37,154 nucleotides of DNA from a virus. The DNA is taken from positions 1 to 37,154 of IMG/VR virus record IMGVR_UViG_3300009184_000013; one strand, written 5' to 3'. Below the pieces are notes generated by a model. That model was not told the DNA's origin, ran no database searches, and saw only the letters and a list, made by a program, of their open reading frames with translations. The position numbers and the translations under genes are program-made. Below are positions 22,501-30,108 of the stretch, piece by piece (the stretch's first letter is position 1; each line of letters opens with the position of its first letter).

Positions 22501-22844
22501 GTAATTTTTCTATCGCCAAAATACATATCAGCGGTATCGTATGTAAATTGACCATTGGGGCTAATGCTTGAAATAGCCAATACATAATACATTGTCTTTT
22601 GGTCTTCGGTTAATACCGCATCAACAAATGTGCCGCCCATGTACGCCGTACCATAAACAATGGGAATAGCATTAACCGCGCTTGGCGGTACTTGTTGCCT
22701 AACGCCCATGTCTTGTTGTTGTTCGGGATTTTCTGCAAAGATTCGGGTAACAATTAACGATAGGGCAAAGTTAACGGCAAAGGTTGCCACGGCATAACTC
22801 ATGCCTAATTCCATAATCGCAAATGCAACTAATGTGCTAACCAT
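19503..22844 (-). CDS. Tail tip hub protein, lambda gpJ-like
   Basis: The 1113-residue protein is the largest in the genome. It starts with a hydrophobic segment (about 1-36) and the conserved IPIVYGTAYMGGTFVDAVLT, then a hub domain (VKLIYNRDADTTQL, DVWYDYMTNAVYGG, LGQWSVVVNKAES, GDVVSVTNSDYGWNAKLFRVMKV) as in J-type tail tip proteins that bind receptor and pierce the envelope. The second half holds two short collagen-like bits (about 605-630 and 781-795) and repeated DPIW/DPVYTS modules. It ends in a head-like tip domain. It follows the distal tail genes in the expected order. Confidence 0.8.
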   Translation of the reverse strand: MVSTLVAFAIMELGMSYAVATFAVNFALSLIVTRIFAENPEQQQDMGVRQQVPPSAVNAIPIVYGTAYMGGTFVDAVLTEDQKTMYYVLAISSISPNGQFTYDTADMYFGDRKITFGTGADSTKVISLTDEAGNVNTKISGNLYINLYTSTAGGVITSTNGASAPSTIMGGSDIAVAQRWTGTRQMNSLGFAIVKLIYNRDADTTQLSPITFKVSHTLNGTGVAKAGDVWYDYMTNAVYGGAVDAAFVNSTSATALNTYGDQTITFTNSSGNPATQARYRINGVLDAGQSVLSNVDRIMSACDSWMTYNAALGQWSVVVNKAESTSYAFNDNNIIGEIRVSATDITSSINQVEARFPFKDNRDQAAFVNIETPSGLLYPNEPVNKYSITYDMVNDSVQASYLANRLLEQAREDLIVGFSTTYYGIQVDAGDVVSVTNSDYGWNAKLFRVMKVNEASLPDGSLGARLEMSEYNAQVYDDQDITQFTPVPNSGLPSVSYFSPLAAPTVTGFPSATIPYINVQVFIPTTGRVTFSNLFWTTSATPTSADWKLVTSASTTDGQPVTNGTYYTFSNITLNTGTYYFAYMVGNDVTSSVLSPISAALVWNPVAGAGPTGATGAAGTTGPTGATGGSGDSVDIIFKRSATQPATPSPSVGTPATWYSDVNSVPAGTDPIWSSVGTNTGTGTNYTWQTPLLIEGQNGTDGLSVAELLIYIRATSTPSTPTGGSYNFTTQTLTAPTSWFSYVPSGTDPVYTSRAVASIQGTTGTDSSLTWSTPTLSFQNGANGATGPTGASVTGPSGLVGLSSLTAYLVQAQNLATPTFTTPTTGATAPSGWSLTTPAVAVGQVLWYIQGRYNANAVTVDGVPAGQTAWTGPVAASIFQDIRSDNWNGGVPTTNAPTGTVGYYIKQSNGNMYLNSVYARGVAQFDGANSTSAGNSAILGNNTLSQPIGVTGFTQPTVVGYGVYGYNSTAASNVGSGVHGVADGASASGVRGLSNNVGGYGVRATNNSAGVGLDISNGTMTTSNNTVVTNLNANYLQGNLASAFATVAVGTDAYAANRLNGSAGTNVLRFVQGTVTGTGIATFNASNKPASNSTNVWIEITIDGTTLYIPAWT

Positions 22845-22846
22845 TT

Positions 22847-23293
22847 TTATTCCCTAACAAAAGTTGCGCCAAGTGCTTTATAGCCCCTGCGCGTGTAATC
22901 AATCAACGGGCCATTAGCAGAAATTGATGTGCAAACAATATCTACATCACCCATTTTTAACATGGCATTTGCGCGTTTATCAAACGCTTTCCAAAGCCTA
23001 CCGCCAACCGTTCCATTGCGATATTCAGGTTCTACCCACCACAATAGTTCGTTTAATTCTTTCACTTTGGGCGACCAAATGTTAGAACTTTTATAAGCCA
23101 CAATCGCGCCGCGCAAATGCGTATCCACATAAATGAACCCACGCCCTTGAATAATGCTAAACAATAGTTCTTCAACATAGCGAGGAAAGTGATTACACGG
23201 TTCGCCAAGTTTTTTAATTGGGTTTTCATAGGCGTATGCCTCCACTATTTCTAACAGTCTAGGTATATCGTATCTTGTCGCTTGTCTTATCAT
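22847..23293 (-). CDS. GNAT-family N-acetyltransferase in the tail module
   Basis: GNAT enzymes transfer an acetyl group from acetyl-CoA to an amine. The 148-residue protein follows the fold: an opening IRQATRYDIPRLLEI, strand GFIYVDTHLRGAIVAYK, strand LLWWVEPEYRNGTVGGRLW with the acetyl-CoA loop R92-N-G-T-V-G-G-R99, and YTRRGYKALGATFV at the end. It sits between the J-like hub and tail tip genes with gaps of two bases or less. The substrate is unknown; it may modify a tail protein or a host target. Confidence 0.85.
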   Translation of the reverse strand: MIRQATRYDIPRLLEIVEAYAYENPIKKLGEPCNHFPRYVEELLFSIIQGRGFIYVDTHLRGAIVAYKSSNIWSPKVKELNELLWWVEPEYRNGTVGGRLWKAFDKRANAMLKMGDVDIVCTSISANGPLIDYTRRGYKALGATFVRE

Positions 23294-23941
23294 TTAATCG
23301 CCACCAGTTGAACTATCATCCATTGTTACTGTAGTTTCGCTTGCTTGTGTTTGTGTCATTGGCGGTGAACCAAAATCAAAATAGGTGTTTGAAATTTGAG
23401 CAACCCTATTCATTGATGTGTCGCTAGGATAAAGAAATTGCCAATTATTCTGATTGGTTTTAACGCCCGACAATCTGTTTTCCAAAATGCGGCGCATTGA
23501 TGAACAAGAAATAGAACAAGTTGCAATTCGTGTACGGGCTTCAGAATTAAAATCTTCTGTAATTGAAACGCTATTGATGATGCCTTGATAGCGTTTAAAA
23601 AATTGGGTTGTAGGCGTAGTAATGATTTGGTTGTTACTGTCAAAGAAACCGCGCCAAACTTCTACCAATGAACCTTTAATATCATTGCCTAAAATGATGC
23701 CTACATTGGTTGGGTCAATACCCGTCAATGCAATTGTCATGTCATCCGATGTTGCTTTAATGTCGCGCTGAACATCACCAACATTAAGCAAAGCACCAAG
23801 GTTAGCAAAGGTAATGCCGCCAACTGTAATAGGTGCGGCGGCGTTGCAGAATGTGTAAACTGTAGCGGCATTGCCTACGGTAAGTTTTACAAATTCCGCA
23901 TGATTGATTTGTGAGCCAGTTACGGCGTTAATTGTTGTCAT
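23294..23941 (-). CDS. Tail tip protein, DUF2163-like
   Basis: The 215-residue protein opens with a beta-rich region (AEFVKLTVGNAATVYTFCNA) and contains MTIALTGIDPTNVGIILGND and LVEVWRGFFDSNNQI, a pattern found in baseplate or tail tip components next to J-like proteins (DUF2163-type). The second half (RTRIATCSISCSSMRRILENRLSG...TDTSMNRV-like) resembles the membrane-docking part of these proteins. It overlaps the next gene by four bases. The role is inferred from position and pattern. Confidence 0.6.
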   Translation of the reverse strand: MTTINAVTGSQINHAEFVKLTVGNAATVYTFCNAAAPITVGGITFANLGALLNVGDVQRDIKATSDDMTIALTGIDPTNVGIILGNDIKGSLVEVWRGFFDSNNQIITTPTTQFFKRYQGIINSVSITEDFNSEARTRIATCSISCSSMRRILENRLSGVKTNQNNWQFLYPSDTSMNRVAQISNTYFDFGSPPMTQTQASETTVTMDDSSTGGD

Positions 23942-24534
23942 GTTATGTACTCACGGAAAACAAACGGCGCATCCCATTGCACAAACGCGCCATCCGTCAT
24001 TGGGTTAAGTGTATAGGTTGGGCAAGATTCTGCAACCACCGTAAATGTGCAAGCATTGCCAATGCTAACCGTTGTGCCTGATGCGGGCGTACCAATCAAC
24101 GGGCGATTGATGCCTACTGATGAACCCGCGCTATCGGCGGTTATCTTGTAGGTGTATCCGTTAATCATAATGAAATCGCCCGCTTTAAATGTTCCGTTAG
24201 AAGTTAAAGCAAGTGTTTGCGTATTAGCCGCGGGCGCACCGTTCAAGGTTGCCGCGGTAGCCGTGCCACGCATTTTATTAAACCAAGAAAGATTAGTAGT
24301 ATTAAAAGTAATTGTTTCGGGCAATTGCCTATCTTTGTTATCAATGGCTTGGATAATATCCCGAACTTGCGGATAGTAAAGATAGGCATGGGGTTGAATG
24401 GTAAACACCCAAGGCACGGCGGTTAGATATTGCGCTACGGTGATATAACCCGAACGCGCTACTTGTTGTCCAACCATACGGCGGTTGTTAACCGTCATTG
24501 ATTGTTGTATTTCAAAGATGGTTTGGAAACTCAT
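23938..24534 (-). CDS. Distal tail protein-like
   Basis: The 198-residue product follows the tape measure gene directly, the usual place of distal tail or tip proteins that begin the tail tube. It begins with a helical segment (FQTIFEIQQSMTVNNRRMVG) and continues with strands (VPWVFTIQPHAYLYY, TLALTSNGTFKAGDFIMING), a beta sandwich-like content. No catalytic motif. It is coupled at both ends to its neighbours. Assignment is from synteny with lambda-like tail operons. Confidence 0.55.
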   Translation of the reverse strand: MSFQTIFEIQQSMTVNNRRMVGQQVARSGYITVAQYLTAVPWVFTIQPHAYLYYPQVRDIIQAIDNKDRQLPETITFNTTNLSWFNKMRGTATAATLNGAPAANTQTLALTSNGTFKAGDFIMINGYTYKITADSAGSSVGINRPLIGTPASGTTVSIGNACTFTVVAESCPTYTLNPMTDGAFVQWDAPFVFREYIT

Positions 24535-26501
24535 GCCCGACCCCTATTTACCGCCAACGATTTATTGGCGTACTGATTTGCCGCCCAAATCGCATTAGAA
24601 CTACCGTATAGGCGTTCTTCAAACGATTTGGTATCAATGGCGTTAATGTAGTTGTTTGTAACGCTTGTAGAGCCGCCCATGCCGCCTAACGCATGGTTTG
24701 GAATGATTGTCCCTGCGGTGCGGGGTACAAAGATTTCAGGGCCGCGTTCACCAACAATTGCGGGTTGTCCTACGGCGGGGCTACCACCATCAGCATACCC
24801 TGCAAATCCCATTACCGCGGCGGGTTGGTACGGGTTTGATTTCATGCCAAACATAGACCCAAACAAAGAACTTAAAAATCCCGATGCCGCGGCTTTCATT
24901 TGCATCGCCAACATATCTTGAATAATGCTACGCGCCAAATCTTTAAAACCAATTTTTCCAGTTTTAACAAAACGGTCAATTGCCGATTCCATATTTCCTA
25001 AAACTGATTCAAATGCTTTTGCGCCAACTTCTAATTCTGTTGGCATATCACGCAAGAATTTTTGCATTGATTTGCCAAAGCCTTGTTCAAATGAACCTTG
25101 CCGTTGCGCTAATGCCGCGTTGTATTGCGCTTGAACATATTTATTGCTTGCTTCTGTAAGTTGATTTTGTTGTTGAATTAAATAATATTTGGCTTCAATT
25201 TCTAAATCATTGTTGTGATTTATTTCTTTAATTGCGTCTAACCTTTGTTGGTCAAGCAAATAAAGTTCTTTATTTAATTGTATTTCTTCGGGTCGCAAAT
25301 CTTTTGTTTGTTGTTCAATTTGAAATAAACCGTTTTTAATTCTCAAGGCTTTTTCTTCATTTTCAATTCTTTTAATTGAATCTGTAAACGCGCTATTTTC
25401 TTTACCCGCAACATCTAATAAAATTTTATCTAAACGCTGAAGTTCGTGAAAATACTTTTGTAATGCGCGTAGGCGTTCGCGTTCTGCGCGTTCCGCTTCA
25501 GGGTCGCGGGCTTTAGTTACTTTTCTTCCCGCTACTGATGGCGAACCTTTTGTTTCGGGTGCGGTAGGATTAAAAATTTCATTAGTAAATGTATCTAATT
25601 TAGCCCTGTCGCGTTCTGCGCGTTCTGTTGCTTCTTTATAGATTCTTCCAATTTCGGCAAAATCACCGCGAAACAAAGCCATTGCCGCTTTACCAATTGC
25701 GGAAAAATCTTCTATTAGTGTTTTAATAATAAAAGAAACATGACCCGCCGCCAATGCAACGGTTTCAAAAGCGGCTTTAAAAATTACGCCAAATGTGTTG
25801 CCTTCTTTATTTAGGCTTTTTAAATAATCCATTGTGGTTACAAGTTTTGGCCCTAACTCCGTAGCCAAAGTAACCATGTAATCACGCGTTCTTTGCCCCA
25901 ATATGTCGTACACATCTGCGGCTTGTTGAATTGCTTGTTCTTGTTCTTTTGTAACCGTATTGGCTTTTGCCATATCTTCGGCAAGCGATACAAAATCTAC
26001 ACCTTTGGCGGCTTTGCCAAAAACATCCATTGCTTTAGCATTGCGCGTTACTGAATCTTCCATTGAACCAAGATTTTTAACAACCTTGTTTAACAATTCT
26101 TCTTCGGAAAGTTTGCCCAAATCTTGTAGGCTTACGCCCAACATAGTTGCAGTTTTTTGCGCTTGTAAAGAACCGCCCGCGGCTTCATCAATAAACTTTG
26201 TAAACGATGATAAAAGTTTTCCTGAATCACCCGCTTTGCCGCCCGCATTGGCTAAAGCATTAGAAAGTTTAAGAACCGTTCCAATAGCAACATCATTGGC
26301 TTTGGCTACATCGGCTAAATCATCGGCGTATTGAAGTGCGGCGGCACTAGCGGCAACCAAGGCGGTTGCGCCTATCTTTCCAAACCTTTCTGCGGTTTGG
26401 CTAAATTGTTCAAGTTTCTTACCCGCGTTTTCAATACCTTTATTGAATTCTGCGGTATCAAGCCCTAGCACTACGCCAAGGCGGGCAATCATATTAGCCA
26501 T
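24531..26501 (-). CDS. Tape measure protein
   Basis: The 656-residue protein sets tail length and is ejected with the DNA. It shows the family features: a start of the type IARLGVVLGLDTAEFNKGI...AGKKLEQF, long helical coiled coils from about 60 to 480, an Ala-rich hydrophobic part near 540-570 (LAMQMKAAASGFLSSLFGSMFG), and the usual Gly-rich end with YADGGSPAVGQPAIVGERGPEIFVP. Using the common rule of about 0.15 nm per residue, the tail would be near 100 nm. It overlaps the chaperone gene by eight bases. Confidence 0.93.
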   Translation of the reverse strand: MANMIARLGVVLGLDTAEFNKGIENAGKKLEQFSQTAERFGKIGATALVAASAAALQYADDLADVAKANDVAIGTVLKLSNALANAGGKAGDSGKLLSSFTKFIDEAAGGSLQAQKTATMLGVSLQDLGKLSEEELLNKVVKNLGSMEDSVTRNAKAMDVFGKAAKGVDFVSLAEDMAKANTVTKEQEQAIQQAADVYDILGQRTRDYMVTLATELGPKLVTTMDYLKSLNKEGNTFGVIFKAAFETVALAAGHVSFIIKTLIEDFSAIGKAAMALFRGDFAEIGRIYKEATERAERDRAKLDTFTNEIFNPTAPETKGSPSVAGRKVTKARDPEAERAERERLRALQKYFHELQRLDKILLDVAGKENSAFTDSIKRIENEEKALRIKNGLFQIEQQTKDLRPEEIQLNKELYLLDQQRLDAIKEINHNNDLEIEAKYYLIQQQNQLTEASNKYVQAQYNAALAQRQGSFEQGFGKSMQKFLRDMPTELEVGAKAFESVLGNMESAIDRFVKTGKIGFKDLARSIIQDMLAMQMKAAASGFLSSLFGSMFGMKSNPYQPAAVMGFAGYADGGSPAVGQPAIVGERGPEIFVPRTAGTIIPNHALGGMGGSTSVTNNYINAIDTKSFEERLYGSSNAIWAANQYANKSLAVNRGRA

Positions 26502-26847
26502 CTTTTACCCCAAACAATGTTTTATCAAATCCTTGCGCCTGTTGCATAAACGCTAAAAGGCTATTATTTACTGCCGCTTTTTTATGTTCATCACTTAAAG
26601 GCGGGTAGATGTAATCATACGCACTACCCAAAATGTTGGCTAGTTTATATGGGGGCGAATTTGCCGTTCTCATGTAATTAAACACCCCGTTAGTCAGGGT
26701 CGCCAATTGCGTAAGAACGCCGTAATTCCCAATCATTCCATCGGCATACATTGTTTGAATGTTTGCCAAAGTTACATCATCTAATTCTGCTATTGTTTCT
26801 AGGGTATGCCCGTTGAAAATCATTGCGGCTAGGCATTGACTTTTCAA
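26494..26847 (-). CDS. Tail assembly chaperone, frameshifted second frame (lambda gpT-like)
   Basis: The 117-residue part is read in a frame -1 relative to the upstream chaperone gene. Its best independent start would be a TTG at 26847 with no good ribosome site. The frame is open upstream through the slippery site at 26859-26865, so it is most likely made only as the C-terminal half of a fusion, as in lambda G-GT. The domain includes TLETIAELDDVTLANIQTMYADG and a helical, hydrophobic middle. The fused product would be 281 residues and bind the tape measure protein. Confidence 0.75.
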   Translation of the reverse strand: MKSQCLAAMIFNGHTLETIAELDDVTLANIQTMYADGMIGNYGVLTQLATLTNGVFNYMRTANSPPYKLANILGSAYDYIYPPLSDEHKKAAVNNSLLAFMQQAQGFDKTLFGVKDG

Positions 26848-26855
26848 CGAGCCTA

Positions 26856-27338
26856 TTAGTTTCCCCGCGCTTCCCTGTAGGTTGGGCTAATTACTTCACC
26901 AATCTTTTCTACAATTTGCATCTGCACGGAAATAGGGAATTCTTCTTCAATATCCGCGTAGGTTAAATCATCAAGGGTTACGCCTTCCATTTCAGGAACA
27001 AGTAACTTAAAAAATTCAGTAATGCGGGCTTCGGTAATGGCTTTATTTTTAGCCGCTTCACGCATAGAACGCCCATCAACCAAAATGTCGTTATCCGTAA
27101 ATTTAAATTCTTCGGTTTGATTGTTTTCAAATTGTCTTAATGGTGCGGTAATTTCTTGGTATATTTTCTCTATTATTTCTTCGGCGGGGTCAGAAACCTT
27201 TTTATAGATTTCATCCGATTCAGCAACCAAAGGGATGCGTACTTTAAAAGTATGCCCACCCAATTCAAATGAACGAATTAAAAGGTTTTTTCTATTTGTT
27301 TGGTATTTATCGCCAAACGCTGAACTAAATTTTGTCAT
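26856..27338 (-). CDS. Tail assembly chaperone, lambda gpG-like
   Basis: The 160-residue protein lies upstream of the tape measure gene, where the first of the two tail chaperones is expected. It is acidic and helical, with FKVRIPLVAESDEIYKKV and LLVPEMEGVTLDDLTYADIEEEFP, and ends in YREARGN at the frameshift site. Normal termination gives the short form; a -1 slip at the last codon joins it to the next frame. The ratio of the two forms controls tail assembly in lambda. Confidence 0.8.
   Translation of the reverse strand: MTKFSSAFGDKYQTNRKNLLIRSFELGGHTFKVRIPLVAESDEIYKKVSDPAEEIIEKIYQEITAPLRQFENNQTEEFKFTDNDILVDGRSMREAAKNKAITEARITEFFKLLVPEMEGVTLDDLTYADIEEEFPISVQMQIVEKIGEVISPTYREARGN
26859..26865 (-). 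promoter_or_regulatory. -1 ribosomal frameshift site GGGAAAC
   Basis: On the minus strand the heptamer reads G GGA AAC in the frame of the upstream gene, and TAA follows immediately. It fits the X-XXY-YYZ pattern of slippery sites (lambda uses GGGAAAG at the same place). A slip of -1 continues as CTA ATA GGC TCG TTG into the open frame that ends at 26494. Confidence 0.85.
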
Positions 27339-27883
27339 TTATTTTTCATCCTGTATTGATTTATTCGCCTACCTAAAATTTCCCCTAGCCGCTTGGCGGT
27401 TTGTTGGCTTTGGGATTCCATTGCAGGGCGTAGGTATGATTTTGCACCATTTCTAGCCGTACCGAATTCTTGTGCTATTGCGCGGGCATCACCTTGTACG
27501 CCCATAAATTTATCAGCATTGGCAACGCCCATCTTGGCTAATTTGCGGCGGGCGGCTAACAAGCCTTTTCCCTCACTCATTGCTTTTAACTTTTTACCCG
27601 ATGCGGTAGTTACTGCCGCTATCACGGTATCATTATCAGTAATGTATTTAGAACGCCTATCGCGCTTGGTTGGTCGCCGTGCTTCCACTTGCAAAGAAAG
27701 GCGCAAGCCGCCAGTATCCATTGGGGCGTTTGACATTGCTTGGGATAAAACGGGTTGCATTGCTTCCCGTGCGGCGGGTACAAGAATTTTGCTTTGCGCT
27801 TTCTTGTCGCCAATTTCCGCGGCTAATTCTTCAAATGCGGCGTACACATCTTTCAAACCTTCAACTTTGAAAGTAACGCCCAT
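27335..27883 (-). CDS. HK97 gp10-like neck/tail completion protein
   Basis: The 182-residue protein has the family start (VTFKVEGLKDVYAAFEELA), a central NAPMDTGGLRLSL motif typical of gp10-type proteins, and the end pattern IAQEFGTARNGAKSYLRPAM. Such proteins help join the tail to the head or finish the neck. In HK97-like operons this gene usually precedes the tail tube gene; here it follows both tube genes. It is coupled to the chaperone gene by an ATGA overlap. Confidence 0.82.
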   Translation of the reverse strand: MGVTFKVEGLKDVYAAFEELAAEIGDKKAQSKILVPAAREAMQPVLSQAMSNAPMDTGGLRLSLQVEARRPTKRDRRSKYITDNDTVIAAVTTASGKKLKAMSEGKGLLAARRKLAKMGVANADKFMGVQGDARAIAQEFGTARNGAKSYLRPAMESQSQQTAKRLGEILGRRINQYRMKNK

Positions 27884-27885
27884 GA

Positions 27886-28113
27886 TTAGCCCATCGGTTT
27901 AATAATCTTTTGGTACAACGCATTGTTTAGCGTATGTACATAATCTACGATTTCATCGGGCGTAAACTTATCCGCATGGTTTGCGGCAATGTCATGCGCC
28001 AAAGAAATTGCAGTTAATTTTTGTGCGGTAAACCCAAACCAATCCTTACGCGAATCGGATTGGGCTACCAAGAAGTTCAACAAATCGTTACTATCTTTTA
28101 TTGTCGTTTGCAT
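27886..28113 (-). CDS. Small tail-region protein
   Basis: The 75-residue helical product (DSNDLLNFLVAQSDSRKDWFG, QKLTAISLAHDIAANHADKF) lies two bases after the gp10-like gene in transcription order and follows the 57-residue gene. No family is recognised. The location between tube and chaperone genes suggests a role in tail assembly, but nothing in the protein shows it. Confidence 0.5.
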   Translation of the reverse strand: MQTTIKDSNDLLNFLVAQSDSRKDWFGFTAQKLTAISLAHDIAANHADKFTPDEIVDYVHTLNNALYQKIIKPMG

Positions 28114-28114
28114 A

Positions 28115-28288
28115 TTATTTATTGTATTTACTTAGAACTTTTAAACATACCGCTTCTACAGAATCCGCATCAGCGGCGGCAATGGCATCTTCTAGTTCAT
28201 CGGCATCTACTACCATGCCTTGTGCAACCGCATCAAGTGATTGGTAGGTAGTGCTAAGAACTTCTACGGCTTCATCTACGGTCATCAT
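28115..28288 (-). CDS. Acidic 57-residue protein
   Basis: An ATG at 28286-28288 overlaps the stop of the tail tube gene (ATGA) and opens a frame ending at TAA at 28115-28117, two bases before the next gene. The product is acidic and helical (MMTVDEAVEVLSTTYQSL, ADELEDAIAAADADSVEAVC) with a single Cys and a basic end (KVLSKYNK). It fills what would be the only gap in this part of the operon. Function is unknown. Confidence 0.65.
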   Translation of the reverse strand: MMTVDEAVEVLSTTYQSLDAVAQGMVVDADELEDAIAAADADSVEAVCLKVLSKYNK

Positions 28289-28806
28289 GTGTTATTAGAC
28301 CAACCGTATTGGTTGCCCCTCGGATGAATTGTAAAGTTGCATTTTGCTTCTGCGCTTGGGCTTGAATCAATTGTGAATTGAGAAACGCGACCATTGAACG
28401 CATACGCAACCGTATTAGCACCGTCAACCGCGGCAACCACAAAAGTGCGGTCAACCGTACCGTTGTAGGCATCAGAACGGATTTGCAATAACGCGGTGTC
28501 GCTTGGATTCCAAGCCGCGGTAATGCTTAACGATGTAGGCGCAGATTGCGTAGGAATCTTATCGCTTTGGCGTGAACCCGCAACGCCAAAAGATGCAACC
28601 GCATCATCCTGACCAAAAGCGGGTACGGCTTCCACGGGCAACAAAACACCCGCGCCGCCAGTACCGTTAGCCGCCGTGCCTACGATGGTTGTAACTTGCC
28701 CTGTCCATACGGAAAGGTTTGCCGTTGTAAGTGGCGTAGGCGTTGCCGCGCTTTGCATATACAACGATGCACTAAAACCCGCTAAAACTTTATTTGGTAA
28801 AGCCAT
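28285..28806 (-). CDS. Major tail protein, second copy
   Basis: The 173-residue protein is a tail tube subunit paralogous to the product of 28816-29310. Both start with MALPNK(V/I) and share AFGQDDAVASFGVAG, SDKIPTQSAPTSLS and AEAKCNFTIHPRGN almost exactly. They differ in the loop around residues 20-55, where this copy has an extra TAANGTGGAG insert. Tube proteins stack as hexameric rings. Many synonymous differences between the copies show that the pair is not a recent assembly duplicate. It may be the main subunit or a minor variant. It has an AAAGGAATATC ribosome site. Confidence 0.8.
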   Translation of the reverse strand: MALPNKVLAGFSASLYMQSAATPTPLTTANLSVWTGQVTTIVGTAANGTGGAGVLLPVEAVPAFGQDDAVASFGVAGSRQSDKIPTQSAPTSLSITAAWNPSDTALLQIRSDAYNGTVDRTFVVAAVDGANTVAYAFNGRVSQFTIDSSPSAEAKCNFTIHPRGNQYGWSNNT

Positions 28807-28815
28807 GATATTCCT

Positions 28816-29310
28816 TTAGGCGTTGTTAGACCAACCGTAGAGATTTCCACGGGGGTGAATGGTGAAATTGCATTTGGCTTCAGCACTAGGGCTTGAATCA
28901 ATCGTAAACTGGCTTACGCGGGCGTTAAAGGCGTAATAAACAATGTTTGACCCTTCGGTAGCACTAACTACAAAAGTACGGTCAATCAAGCCGCTATACG
29001 CATCGCCGCGCATCAACAAAAGCATTGTGTCGCTAGGATTCCATGCGGCGGTAACGCTAAGTGATGTTGGTGCGGATTGCGTTGGGATTTTGTCAGATTG
29101 ACGCGAACCCGCTACACCGAAACTAGCAACTGCATCATCTTGACCAAATGCGGGTACTGCTTCTACTGGAATCAGATTACCCGAAATTGCAATACCCGAA
29201 ACATTGCCAAGGGTTGAAAGTTGGGCAAGTGTTAGTGCAGTAGGTGTTGCGCCTGATTGGGCATACAACGCCGCGCTAAAACCCGCCATTATTTTGTTTG
29301 GTAATGCCAT
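28816..29310 (-). CDS. Major tail protein, first copy
   Basis: The 164-residue tube protein precedes its paralogue by nine bases. It has the same core, with a shorter loop near residues 30-45 (STLGNVSGIAISGN). A strong ribosome site (GAAGGAAC) lies in the 33-base gap upstream, the longest gap in this part of the operon. Both copies look intact, with conserved glycines and aromatic residues, so both are probably built into virions or used in a ratio. Tube identity is inferred from size, content and position between the neck and tape measure genes. Confidence 0.75.
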   Translation of the reverse strand: MALPNKIMAGFSAALYAQSGATPTALTLAQLSTLGNVSGIAISGNLIPVEAVPAFGQDDAVASFGVAGSRQSDKIPTQSAPTSLSVTAAWNPSDTMLLLMRGDAYSGLIDRTFVVSATEGSNIVYYAFNARVSQFTIDSSPSAEAKCNFTIHPRGNLYGWSNNA

Positions 29311-29343
29311 TTTAAAAGTTCCTTCAAAAGTTGTAGGGTTGTC

Positions 29344-29763
29344 TTATGTTGGAATATCTAGGGTGCAATCAAGAAAAATTTGGGCTAACTTTTCATCATT
29401 ATCATAGGTGTTGTAAAGCCAAAAAACATCTGCTTTAGCAATCTGAAAACCATTAGTTGCACCGCCAAACAAACCACTATATCCGTGTAGCGATTGTAGT
29501 ATCTGATTGGAAATAGTGAAACCATCTTCTATTACTTGCGTGAAAATACTTATCTGAAATGTTGGGCGGTCAATACCCTTCACGGATTGAACTGGCCCTG
29601 TGTAAACATCTTGATGGACATTTCTTAGCATCCAAACCAAAAACTTGGGTTCGGTAGCAAAGTTACGGTTAAACGCCGCATACACGGGTACGGGCGTAAC
29701 AATGCTTTGCAGTTGGTACTGAATCGCTTTGCCGTATTGAACTGGATTTTGTTGCGTTGCCAT
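29344..29763 (-). CDS. Tail terminator-like protein
   Basis: The 139-residue product lies between head closure and tail tube genes, the usual place of the tail terminator that caps the finished tube and binds the head. The pattern VYTGPVQSVKGIDRPTFQISIFTQVIEDGFTISNQIL followed by a beta end resembles DUF3168/gp17-type proteins. No other feature is seen. The gene ends 33 bases before the first tube gene and starts next to the head closure gene. Confidence 0.65.
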   Translation of the reverse strand: MATQQNPVQYGKAIQYQLQSIVTPVPVYAAFNRNFATEPKFLVWMLRNVHQDVYTGPVQSVKGIDRPTFQISIFTQVIEDGFTISNQILQSLHGYSGLFGGATNGFQIAKADVFWLYNTYDNDEKLAQIFLDCTLDIPT

Positions 29764-30108
29764 TTACACCGCCGTAACTGGGTCAGTTCTGTAAGCCAAG
29801 ATAACCACGGTCATCCTATCATCGGATTCGCGGATGTTATCAATGCGCCAATCGTAACCGTTGTAACTGATTGAATAAAGGTTTTGATTGCGAACCATTG
29901 TTCTTGTATTTGGCGTGTAGTTCAAAATAAAATTAACAACATCTTGGTAAAGGCGGTACTTTTCCGAAATCTTTAAACTATTGGCAACGGATTGAACACG
30001 CGCACGGGAACGAAACCAAACAGTTTGTGCGGTAGTTTGTTCGCCAAAACTACTTTTAGCAAACGCCAAATTGTTTACAGTAATTTGTTCAAACCGTGCA
30101 ATTGCCAT
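29764..30108 (-). CDS. Head closure protein (SPP1 gp16-like)
   Basis: The 114-residue protein has the small beta-barrel pattern of head-tail joining proteins: QTVWFRSRARVQSV, TRTMVRNQNLYSISYNG, WRIDNIRESDDRMTVVILAYR. These proteins close the connector after packaging and receive the tail. It is one base from the terminator-like gene and abuts the adaptor gene, the conserved order of connector genes in HK97-like phages. Confidence 0.75.
   Translation of the reverse strand: MAIARFEQITVNNLAFAKSSFGEQTTAQTVWFRSRARVQSVANSLKISEKYRLYQDVVNFILNYTPNTRTMVRNQNLYSISYNGYDWRIDNIRESDDRMTVVILAYRTDPVTAV

Noticed and set aside
27393-27902. 169-codon plus-strand frame antisense to the gp10-like gene
   Set aside because: It covers a clearly recognised gene on the other strand, has no ribosome site or neighbours on its strand, and codes for no known pattern.
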